From the NCBI RefSeq assembly GCF_003339845.1, contig NZ_PPTR01000002.1, forward strand, positions 62,001 to 126,000: a DNA stretch of 64,000 nucleotides, read 5' to 3'. Positions 43,095 to 51,400 of this stretch are shown here, one piece after another. The notes under the pieces are model-generated. The model saw only the letters and a list, made by a program, of their open reading frames with translations, was not told where the DNA came from and ran no database searches. Numbering within the stretch: position 1 is the stretch's first letter; each line of letters begins with the position of its first letter. Both the position numbers and the translations under genes were made by a program. The DNA comes from Gordonibacter sp. 28C. Lineage in GTDB: Bacteria > Actinomycetota > Coriobacteriia > Coriobacteriales > Eggerthellaceae.

Positions 43095-44693
43095 CTATAA
43101 GGATTCCCCAAGGAAACTTTCGTCGATGCTCTCGTTTTCCACAAGGTCCATCAAATCCTGGCGCGAATGCGACCCTGTTTTTTGATAGATGTTGTATATA
43201 TGGGCCTTGGCGGTGTGTGGCGAGATAACCAGCTGTTTTTGTATGTACTCGGCATTGCGTCCCTTGGCGAGCAAATGGAGCACTTCGGTTTGACGCTTAG
43301 ACAAACCGTACTTTTCGGCGACCGCATCGCATTTCAGATGGAAGAACCTAACGCCCGAATCGGCGTTTCCGTATCCTGGGTCAACCACCACTTCCCCATG
43401 CGGCCCCAACTTGGCGCGCGCCTCCTGCTTTTGCTCTTCGCCGGGATAGTAGCTTTGCTTGCTCACCGTCGTTGAAACCAGAATGAAGAACATAACCACG
43501 ATCGTCACCATGACCGGAAGCGTAATGGAACCGAACGCCTGCGTAGAAAACGCAACCCAACCCGCCGCCAATCCCAGCAGCAGCCCCGACGACGAAAACA
43601 GCCTGCCCCATCCAAACGTCCTTACGGATGACAAGTCGCATCGTGCGATATGCTCGCATGTCGCAAAAATGGCGCTGGCGTAAGGCAGCAGCGAGAACAG
43701 GAACGCGAAAACGCACGGCCACACCCAGAGCTCCTGCGGCAAGAAAAACAACGGGAGAATGCATGCCGCGAGCACGGGGAGAAACATCTTCCGAATGAAG
43801 GACTCTTTGAGGAAAAACGCCTTCTGAGAATCAACGAGGAGCAGAGCGAGAACGATCAGCGAGCCGCCCTGGATGATCGCGGACACACCGAAGGTGTGCA
43901 CTTCAGGCGCCAGCAACCAGTACAGAGCAAATCCCTGGGCTGCCGAGCCCATAACGGTAAGAAGGGAGGGCTTCCATGTGATCTGCAGCCTTTGGTCGGA
44001 CTCTTTAGCCGCTATAGCGGGAAGGTCGTCCATGAGCGAGAAACGCGCATGCAAGAACAGGTACGTCAGCCCGGAGAGCAGAGCGTAGAGCATGATGATG
44101 TAAGGTATCAGATGACTGTCCACAAAAACCGTTCCCACATACCATAGAAACGAGAGCGCCAGCATCGCGGCAACCGCAGAACGTATTTGCACCTTCAAGA
44201 GCACGCACACGAACTCGATCCACAACGTCGTGAGGACAGCGACGCCCACGCCGGCCAAAGCGGCAATCACATAACCCCATACGGGCTGGATATTGGAAAG
44301 GGCACCTAGGGAGTGGGCCGCCCCGCAAACAAGAGCCGTCACCACCAAGACAACGCGGTGATTCTGGAGCCAGTTGGACAACAGCCATTGGACGAAGTAC
44401 GTCAGCAGAAGCGCGGCAACGAACACGAAATGCAGCATGCCCACATCCGAGGGAGAGCCGCCCTCCCCTGTCACGAAATCGCTCGTCGTAAGGATCGCGA
44501 AAAACCAGGTGAAGCAAAACGAAGCCCCCAAAACCCCGGCGATGAGGTAAGGGTTGACGAAAAGCCATTCGTTCCTTTTTTTCGGGTCTTTGCTTTTCGA
44601 TGAAGTTTCTGATGAGATTTCACGAACCATGGAAACAGTCACCCCCGTTGACGGTTTCATCCACTCGCTTGACGACGTCTTCGCCATCGCCAT
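43095..44693 (-). CDS. Membrane-bound LuxR-family transcriptional regulator
   Basis: About 532 residues; the start is uncertain because no strong ribosome site is visible (I chose ATG at 44693 after CGAGGT). A hydrophilic N-terminus of ~60 residues (SSETSSKSKDPKKRNEW) precedes ~12 hydrophobic segments and a C-terminal LuxR domain (LSKRQTEVLHLLAKG, HTAKAHIYNIYQKTG, HSRQDLMDLVE). Paralog of the regulator at 16948. A TCGRTTATAWCCGA element lies 167 bp upstream. Confidence 0.86.
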   Translation of the reverse strand: MAMAKTSSSEWMKPSTGVTVSMVREISSETSSKSKDPKKRNEWLFVNPYLIAGVLGASFCFTWFFAILTTSDFVTGEGGSPSDVGMLHFVFVAALLLTYFVQWLLSNWLQNHRVVLVVTALVCGAAHSLGALSNIQPVWGYVIAALAGVGVAVLTTLWIEFVCVLLKVQIRSAVAAMLALSFLWYVGTVFVDSHLIPYIIMLYALLSGLTYLFLHARFSLMDDLPAIAAKESDQRLQITWKPSLLTVMGSAAQGFALYWLLAPEVHTFGVSAIIQGGSLIVLALLLVDSQKAFFLKESFIRKMFLPVLAACILPLFFLPQELWVWPCVFAFLFSLLPYASAIFATCEHIARCDLSSVRTFGWGRLFSSSGLLLGLAAGWVAFSTQAFGSITLPVMVTIVVMFFILVSTTVSKQSYYPGEEQKQEARAKLGPHGEVVVDPGYGNADSGVRFFHLKCDAVAEKYGLSKRQTEVLHLLAKGRNAEYIQKQLVISPHTAKAHIYNIYQKTGSHSRQDLMDLVENESIDESFLGESL

Positions 44694-44859
44694 ACCTCGA
44701 ATAATAGTACGTCCAGCAGGGACTTTGTTCCGAGGTGATGACGATCCCTCAAGTTTCAGGCATGACGCATTAGACTTGCATACGGACATAAGGTCTCGAT
44801 GCTTACGCCTCCTACCCTAGATTCCCACATCCTTCGCAACATCGCGTCACAAGGGAACT

Positions 44860-44873
44860 TCGATTATATCCGA
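44860..44873. promoter_or_regulatory. TCGRTTATAWCCGA element, copy 2
   Basis: TCGATTATATCCGA, 167 bp upstream of the LuxR gene at 43095-44693. Confidence 0.45.
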
Positions 44874-45228
44874 ATACGAAAACAGATCAAACGATCAAGC
44901 TAAATCTCAAACCAGATCCCGAGCCTTCGCTTTGCCGCATGGTTCTTTTCGCATAGCCGGCAACCGCCGCCACCTTCGCCACACCGACCGCAGCACAGCG
45001 CTACCATCAAGCGGATTTTGCGGTGCCGAAGCGCTTGGTTTCGCTACGGCTTCTTCATATTGAGGCCGCGCAAGACGATAGGAAGCACCCCTAACGCAGG
45101 GGAACACCAGGGCAAAACAGAAGGAGAGACGAGTATGGCGGTGCAGTGGCGGCGAATGCAGACATTAGCCCACTATAAGCGGCAAGTTGGGAAAACGATC
45201 GATTTTAGTGATTTCTTTTTTCCAATAT

Positions 45229-45242
45229 TCGGTTATATCCGA
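45229..45242. promoter_or_regulatory. TCGRTTATAWCCGA element, copy 3
   Basis: TCGGTTATATCCGA, 34 bp upstream of the XRE start; close enough to overlap its promoter, consistent with autoregulation. Confidence 0.5.
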
Positions 45243-45276
45243 TTAATGACCAATAAGCTTCGATAGCCTTCACAAT

Positions 45277-45528
45277 ATGGATTATTTCGACAAAAGAAGG
45301 CAGCTGGGACAGCGCATCGCCAAGGTGCGTAGGGCCCAGAACATCTCGCAAAAGCAGCTTGCCCTCATGTCCGACATCAACAAGGGATATCTCTCCGAGA
45401 TCGAGAACGGTATCAGCAACATCAGCGTCAACAAGCTCTTCCACATAGCCGATGCGCTCGGCATCTCGCCGAAGGACCTCTTCTCGGACATCGGGGACGA
45501 CAGAGAAGGCGACCTGACCACTACGTAA
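45277..45528 (+). CDS. Small XRE-family helix-turn-helix regulator
   Basis: 83 residues, almost all one Cro/CI-type domain: LGQRIAKVRRAQNISQKQLAL, then SDINKGYLSEIENGISNIS and ADALGISPKDLF. No effector domain. No Shine-Dalgarno is visible before the ATG, so the message may be leaderless or have a very short leader. A strong candidate to bind the TCGRTTATAWCCGA elements. Ends at a bidirectional terminator facing the trigger factor gene. Confidence 0.88.
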   Translation: MDYFDKRRQLGQRIAKVRRAQNISQKQLALMSDINKGYLSEIENGISNISVNKLFHIADALGISPKDLFSDIGDDREGDLTTT

Positions 45529-45538
45529 AAGCCTTGGA

Positions 45539-45574
45539 AAACAAGAGAACCGGCCAAGGCCGGTTCTCTTGTTT
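45539..45574. terminator. Bidirectional terminator between XRE and trigger factor genes
   Basis: Perfect stem with arms AAACAAGAGAACCGGCC and its complement, tight loop, A and T runs on the two sides. Confidence 0.88.
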
Positions 45575-45592
45575 CGTCTTCGAGAACTTCCG

Positions 45593-46906
45593 CTATTCCG
45601 CAGCCGGAGCCTCGTTCGGATCCTTCACCGTGATCTCCGCGTGGTCGAGGAGCCACTTGTTCGCCTTGATGCGCTCGGCGGCCTCGCGCAGCGCGAAGCC
45701 GCGGCCCGACTCCTCCATCTGGCGACGGACGCCCTGCGGGTTCTGCGGGTTCATGGACGCGCACGCCTCCTGCACGTCCTCGTCGCTCACGACGAGGCCC
45801 TCGTGGCGGAACACCGCGTCCAGAGCGTAGCCCTGCACGAGCATCTGGCGCGTCTGCATCATCATCATCATGTTGAACTGCTGCTCGCCGCCCTGCTGCT
45901 CGACGAACTGGTCCCACGTCATGTTCTGCTGCTCCACCTCGGCGCGCAGGTTGTTCATGAGGTTGCGCGACATGGACTCGTACACCTCGTCGGCGATGCT
46001 GCCCTGGAAGCGCTTCGCCAGCTCGCCGGCGGCGAGGTTGCGCTTGTAGTTCTCGTATTCGCCCGAAAGCTGGCGGTTCAAGCCGTTGCGGATGTCATCG
46101 CGCATGGCGGCCAGGTCCTTGTACATGGGCATGTACTTGGCCACCCACGCGTCGTCAATGACGGGAGCGACCTTCTTCTGGATTTCCTTGACGGTGGCCG
46201 TGCATTCGATCGTCTCGACGATCTCGTTGCCCTCGTCGTCGATTCCGGGGCCCTCGAACGTGAACGTCTTGGTCTCGCCCACGTCCATGCCGACGATGTT
46301 CTCGTCGAAGCCGTCGGGCATGAGGCCCGCGCCGGTCGTGTAGGTGCGCGCGTCGGTGGTGAGGCCGGGGAGCTTCTCGCCGTTCTCGTAGGACTCCATG
46401 GCCAGAAGGCAGCTGTCGCCCTTGCGCACCGGGTGCGGGTCGTCGGCCACGAACTCGGCGTAGCGCTCGGCCACTTGGCTGATCTGCGCGTCGACCTGGC
46501 TCTCGTCGACGGACACCTCCTGCACGGTGATGGACACCGGCTCGTAGGACGTGAGCTCGTAGTCCGGCTTCGGGGTGAGGTGCAGCGCGAACTGGAACGT
46601 CTGGCCGCGCTTGAGCGCCGTCTTGGGCTCGGGCTGCGGCGGGAACGCGGGAATGACGCCGGTCTTGTCGATGGCGAACGGCACGAGGGCCTCCACCGCC
46701 TGGTTCATAACGACCGAATCGAGGTCCTTGATGCCCATGCGCTCCTCAGCGGCCTGGGCCACCGTCTTGTCCTTCTCCGGGCGCATGCCCATCTGCTGGG
46801 CGAACGCGAGATGCGCGTTGTTAAGCGCGTTGCTCACCTCGGCCGTCGAGGCAACGGCATCGATGAACAGCGTGCCGTCGTCGAGTTTCTTCTGCGTGAT
46901 CTTCAT
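45593..46906 (-). CDS. tig: Trigger factor-like chaperone/peptidyl-prolyl isomerase
   Basis: 437 residues. N-terminal ribosome-binding-type domain (MKITQKKLDDGTLFIDA), a central FKBP-like domain (VRKGDSCLLAMESYENG, GFDENIVGMDVGETKTFTF) and a C-terminal helical arm rich in Gln/Met (QQFNMMMMMQTRQM). The start overlaps the stop of the upstream microprotein gene (ATGA). Length and layout fit trigger factor, but the N-terminal ribosome signature is divergent and the usual clpP/clpX neighbours are absent, so this may be a paralog rather than the housekeeping copy. Confidence 0.85.
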   Translation of the reverse strand: MKITQKKLDDGTLFIDAVASTAEVSNALNNAHLAFAQQMGMRPEKDKTVAQAAEERMGIKDLDSVVMNQAVEALVPFAIDKTGVIPAFPPQPEPKTALKRGQTFQFALHLTPKPDYELTSYEPVSITVQEVSVDESQVDAQISQVAERYAEFVADDPHPVRKGDSCLLAMESYENGEKLPGLTTDARTYTTGAGLMPDGFDENIVGMDVGETKTFTFEGPGIDDEGNEIVETIECTATVKEIQKKVAPVIDDAWVAKYMPMYKDLAAMRDDIRNGLNRQLSGEYENYKRNLAAGELAKRFQGSIADEVYESMSRNLMNNLRAEVEQQNMTWDQFVEQQGGEQQFNMMMMMQTRQMLVQGYALDAVFRHEGLVVSDEDVQEACASMNPQNPQGVRRQMEESGRGFALREAAERIKANKWLLDHAEITVKDPNEAPAAE

Positions 46907-47085
46907 CTTGGTTCCGTCTCCTTCATACGAGCATTGCGGCGCTTGACGCCGGGTGGAGGCGGAAACGGCGTGTCGCATTTCGCGCATCGCTCGGCTCCCG
47001 TGCCGTTGACGTATCCGCATACGGCGCACGTTCCGGGCTTCACCGCCTCGCGGCAGCGGCCGCAATGCGTGCAGGGATAGCACAC
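46903..47085 (-). CDS. Cys-rich CGRC microprotein coupled to trigger factor
   Basis: 60 residues from a GTG start with GGAGGGGG upstream. The N-terminus MCYPCTHCGRC matches the microprotein at 37812; CAVCGY and CAKCDT form a zinc ribbon; PFPPPPG and a basic tail follow. Its TGA overlaps the ATG of the trigger factor gene, so translation is coupled. Same family as 12233, 21797 and 37812, here with a chaperone instead of a molybdoenzyme. Confidence 0.75.
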   Translation of the reverse strand: MCYPCTHCGRCREAVKPGTCAVCGYVNGTGAERCAKCDTPFPPPPGVKRRNARMKETEPR

Positions 47086-47549
47086 GGGCGTTCCCCCTCC
47101 AGTCCTTGCTAGCTAGCAATTGTAACGCACATCGCCGCCCGTCGCGACGAGATGCGGGCAATTATAGGGCGATGTCCAGCAGTTGCGCCCCGGTAAAAAA
47201 AGAGACTGCACGGCAAGCGTTCCGCGAAGCCTTGAAAGGCGAACGAGGTGCGAAAGGTCTATTCAGGGGGTTCGACCTTCGCACCCGCGCGGTGCATGCC
47301 GTGCAGCACAGTACGTACTATACGGAATCAGTCCGATCCGCGCATTGCACCAATGGGCTTATTTTGATGCGCCGGCCTCATACCGCACGTACCACTTTCA
47401 TATCATCGCCCGGCAAAACGCGGAAACAATGCCCGGACGCGTCACATCGGCGCGCAGAAGCGGGGCGACTAGGACGGCAGCAAACCCGCGCCCCGCCTCC
47501 GAGCGACGCGGAAAACGCTCCGGCGAGACCTGCCGCCCGCCTCAAACGA
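47086..47549. other. Gene-free region upstream of the microprotein/trigger factor operon
   Basis: Contains a long stem-loop (GGTGCGAAAGGTC 47247-47259 with GACCTTCGCACC 47274-47285, one bulged base) and a CTCATACCG element near 47383. No credible gene. Confidence 0.4.
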
Positions 47550-47585
47550 CAAGGCCCCCGGCCAGAGAGAAAGCCGGGGGCCTTG
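47550..47585 (-). terminator. Terminator after zinc-ribbon/collagen-like gene
   Basis: Perfect 13-bp stem CAAGGCCCCCGGC / GCCGGGGGCCTTG with a 10-nt loop, 39 bp past the stop of the 47625-47864 gene. Confidence 0.75.
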
Positions 47586-47624
47586 CGTTCGTCGTTGAAA
47601 GAGGAGATCGACGAAAGGGGTTTG

Positions 47625-47864
47625 CTACTTGCCGGGGGCACCAGGAGCGCCGGGAGCCTTCGGAGCGCCGGGGGCTCCGGGAGGCTTCGGGGCGCCGGGA
47701 GCGCCGGGCACGCCAGGGGCGCCGGGGGCGCCGGGGAAGCCGGGGGCGGGGCTCGCCTTGGCGCCGCAGTTCGGGCACGCGTCAAGGTTCGCCGCGACCT
47801 CCGCGCCGCACTTGGGGCACTTCACGGGGCCGCCCGCATCAATAGCTGCTGGTCTGAAGCACAT
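47625..47864 (-). CDS. Zinc-ribbon protein with collagen-like tail (MCFRPA family)
   Basis: 79 residues; AAAGGATCTCCTC before ATG. It starts MCFRPA as the protein at 23732 does. A zinc ribbon (CPKCGAEV, CPNCGAKA) occupies residues 16-36, followed by ~40 residues of GAP/GVP/GAPKPP repeats to the end. No signal peptide. Own terminator, so a single-gene unit. Links the zinc-ribbon microproteins to the pure collagen-like one. Function unknown. Confidence 0.75.
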   Translation of the reverse strand: MCFRPAAIDAGGPVKCPKCGAEVAANLDACPNCGAKASPAPGFPGAPGAPGVPGAPGAPKPPGAPGAPKAPGAPGAPGK

Positions 47865-48297
47865 GAGGAGATCCTTTCTCTTTTACGATAAGACCGATTG
47901 CTGCCGGGCCCGCCAGGTGCTTGGTCTCGCGGGCCCGCGAGGATCGCGTTCGGCGCGCGGGGGGCTTGCGCACCTTCATCCAGCCCGACAGAACCGAGCC
48001 GATCACACGAAACGAATTCGATCTCTCGTAGTGCACTCTAACAATCAGCTCTGCCCGTCTGCATCCCCTATAAGCGCTTAAATGGTTGAAAAAGCGTAAT
48101 ACCTCTGGTCTGATTTACATATCCGACCTGGTGTTTTACAGCCGAGAATAAATCAAACAAGAAGAATCCCCGCCTGCCGGACGCCAAGCGAGGCTCGTTT
48201 CCCAGAGCCGAGGGGCGGGGCCGGCCGCAAGACTCCGCACGAGCCAGGCTGCTCCGCAAGTTGAATTCCTCACCTGCCGAACGTCAAGCGAGCCCCA
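47865..48297. other. Gene-free region with decayed repeat copies
   Basis: Includes imperfect direct repeats: CCTGCCGGACGCCAAGCGAG near 48173 and CCTGCCGAACGTCAAGCGAG near 48273, and repeated GCACGAGCC words near 48236 and 48342. It looks like a mosaic of partial repeats; no gene seen. Confidence 0.5.
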
Positions 48298-48429
48298 GTT
48301 CTTCGCCTCCCGCCTCCGGGCGGGGGCTCGATGCGAGTTCCGCACGAGCCGAAGCGTCCAGCGGACGCTTCGTGCGAGCCAGGACTGCCCGAGCAGCGAG
48401 CCCCCGCCCGGAGGCGGGAGGCGAAGAAC
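48298..48429. repeat. 33-bp perfect inverted repeat with nested hairpin
   Basis: Arms 48298-48330 and 48397-48429 are exact reverse complements. The 66-bp loop contains another perfect hairpin (CGAAGCGTCC-AGC-GGACGCTTCG, 48350-48372). It ends one base before the stop of the permease gene at 48431, so its transcript could fold into a very stable 3' structure. Confidence 0.85.
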
Positions 48430-48430
48430 G

Positions 48431-51400
48431 TCACTCGTTGGACTTCAGGCTCTCCACCATGTTGACGCCCGCCAGCTTTCGGCGCATGGCCACCATGACG
48501 AACACCGTGAACAGCATGGTGAGCGCGAAGGCGATCAGGAAGCTGGCCGGGTGGATGATGCGGCCGAACATCACCTGGTCGACCTCGGCCGTCACCACGA
48601 CGAAGCTCTCCATCCACACGCCCAGCACCAAACCGACCAAGCTGCCGATGATCGACAGCAGCGCGGTCTCTCGGTAGATGTAGGCGTCCACCTCGCGCGG
48701 CGTGAAGCCGAGCACCTTGAGCGTGGCTATCTCGCGCACGCGTTCGGTGATGTTGATGTTCGTGAGGTTGTACAGCACGATGAACGCGAGCGCCGCGGCG
48801 GCCACCACCAGAACCACCACGATCATGTTCACGCTCGACAGCATGTCGCGGTAGGCGTCGATGGTCTCGTCGTTGTAGGCGACGGTCTTCACACCGCCGA
48901 GCGCGCCCAGCTCCCGGCTGAGCTCGGCGCGCAGGTCCCCGTCGGAGGTTGCGAGGGCGAGCACCGTTGAGCACGGCGGTTCCTCCCCCGCCATCTGCTC
49001 GTAGCGCGCAGGGCCGATGAACGCGTAGTTGTAGATGTAGTTCTCCATGACGCCCGTGACCGTGGCCTCGTGCGGCGCGCCTGTGGCGTTGCCAATGGCG
49101 TCCTGCTCGGTCAAGGAGACCGCGTCCCCCACGCCCACACCAAGCTGCGCAGCCAGCTTCTCGCTCAGCACGACGCCGTCCTCGCCGAGCTCGATAGGAT
49201 CGTGCCCCAAGCGCGTGCGCATCATCACGAAGCGGTCGATGTCGGCCGCATCCTGCGGCACGATCACCTGGACGTGCTGGTCGGCGTCGTCGGGGCCGGA
49301 GGCCAGCATGTTCTCGCGCTGCACGCGCGCATGGTCGCTCACCAGCCGGGAATCGCCCAGCACTCCATCGAGCTCCATCTGCTCCTGGCTCGTCAGATCG
49401 TCCTTCAGGGTGACCATGGCGTTGTACTTGGTGATCTTGCCGAACTGGTTGTCGATGATGTCGTTGATGGCGTCGGACAGGCCCAACCCCGTCAACAGCA
49501 GCGCCGTGCAGCCCGCGATGCCGATGACCGTCATGACGAAGCGCTTCTTGTAGCGGAACAGGTTGCGGAACGTCACCTTCCACGAGAAGGACAGGTGCCG
49601 CCATAGGGGCGCCGCCCGCTCCAGCAGGATGCGCTTGCCCGACTTCGGGGCGCGCGGCAGCATGAGCGTGGCCGGACGCTCGCGCAGCGTGGCCGTCGCC
49701 GCCGCCCAGGTGGCCACCAGGGTGACGCCCACCCCGAGGCCGGCCGCCAACGCCGCCAGGCCCCCGTCGATGGCCAGGGGGAGCGGCTGCGACGGCACGA
49801 AGTAGATGATACCGTACGCCTGCATGATGACCGCGGGCAGCACCTGCGACAGCACGGCTATGCCGACGACGCTGCCCGTCACGCTGGCAATGGACGCGTA
49901 CACCAGGTACTTCGCCGTGATGCGCGCGCGGCTGTACCCGAGCGCCTTGTAGGTTCCGATGAGCATGCGCTCTTCTTCCACCATGCGCGTCATGGTGGTG
50001 AGCGCCACGAGCGCCGCCACGAGGAAGAAGATGAACGGGAACACCTGCGCGATGCTGTCCACCCGGTCAGCGTCGGCGTTGAAGCTGGCCACGCCGTAGT
50101 TGGCCGCGCGGTCCATGACGTACCAGCTCGGATTCTCCAAATCGTCGATCTGCTTCTGGGCGTCGCTTAGCTGGCGCTCGGCGTCGGCCAGCCGGGATTC
50201 GGCCTCGGCCTTCTTGTCCTCGTACTCCGCCAGGCCGCTCTCGTAGTCGGCCCTGCCCTGCGCGAGCTGCTCGCGCCCGCTCGCCAACTGCGCGGCCGCC
50301 GCGTTGAGCTGCTGCTGGGCGGCGGCCAGCTGGGATTCGGCCTGCTGGCGGGCGGCGGCGAGATCGGCCGCGCCCTGCTCGGCCTGGGCCACGGCCGCAT
50401 CGAACTGGACCTTCTGGCCGTCGAAGGCGGCTTGCTGCCGGTCGAGCTCGGCCTTACCGGCATCGACCTCGGCCTGCTTCTGATCGAGAGTCGCCTTCGC
50501 ATGCTCCAACGCGGCGAAATCGCCTTGGTGGTCCTGCTCGAATTGGGCCAGCTGCTGGGCGAGAGCGTCGCGTTGCTGCTCAAGCGCTGCTTTTTTGGCG
50601 GCGAAATCGGGATCGTCCGGATCGAGCGCCGCGATCTGCGCCTTCAGGGCCGCAACGCCATCCTGCATCTGCTGCCTGGCCGCATAGAGCGGATCGGCGC
50701 TTGCGTGCCACTCCGTCCACCCCTGCGCCAACGCGTCGGCTCCCTGCTGCCACTGCGCCCATGCCTGCCGGAGCTGCGCCTGCCCCTGCTCGATGGCGGG
50801 GCGGGCGGCCTCCACCTGCGCACGGCCGTCGGCTACCTGCTGCTCGGCAGCGGCCAGCTGCTGCTGGGAGCTTGCGCGCTGGCTCGCCAGCTCCGCAACC
50901 CCGCCGTCGTAGCTCGCCTGCCCGTCGGCCAGTTGCCGCTCGCTCTCGGTGATGGCGGCCGCGGCGTCGTCCAACTGGCGCTTCGCGTCGGCAAGCTGCG
51001 TCTCGGCGTCGGCCTTCTGCCGCTCGTAGTCGGCGCGCTTCTCGTCAAGCTCTTCTTGCGCATCGACGCGCAGGCCGTCGGCACGTGCTCGCTCGCGCGC
51101 GGGAGCGAGCGCCTCGACGCGGTCCTTCACCTCCGCCACGCGGTCGTCGTACGCGGCGCTCGAAGCGCGCTCGCTGGCCGCACCCGCAACCGCGAGAAAC
51201 GCCTCGGTGTAGGGCAGATCGTCGGAAAAGTCGCTTTCGGGCACGTACATATACTGCTGGATGGATCCGCTGCCGAGCGACGTGGCCCCCAAGTTCGAAG
51301 ACGTCGCGTAATAGGACGAGCTGACGAACCCGACGACCGTGTACGTGTCGACCGCCAGAGCGTCTTCCATGCCCTCGGTCGTCTCGGTGATGCGCACCGT

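Larger units (their letters stand above)
44694..45276. promoter_or_regulatory. Divergent region between LuxR and XRE regulators
   Basis: 583 bp. Two TCGRTTATAWCCGA elements (44860-44873 and 45229-45242). A 43-codon open frame at 45135-45266 has the strong site AAGGAGAGACGAGT but its end overlaps the second element, so I do not call it a gene; it could be a leader peptide. No other feature seen. Confidence 0.5.

Noticed and set aside
45135-45266. 43-codon open frame with a strong ribosome site upstream of the XRE gene
   Set aside because: Its last codons overlap the TCGRTTATAWCCGA element and the XRE promoter region, and the peptide matches nothing; kept only as a possible leader peptide.
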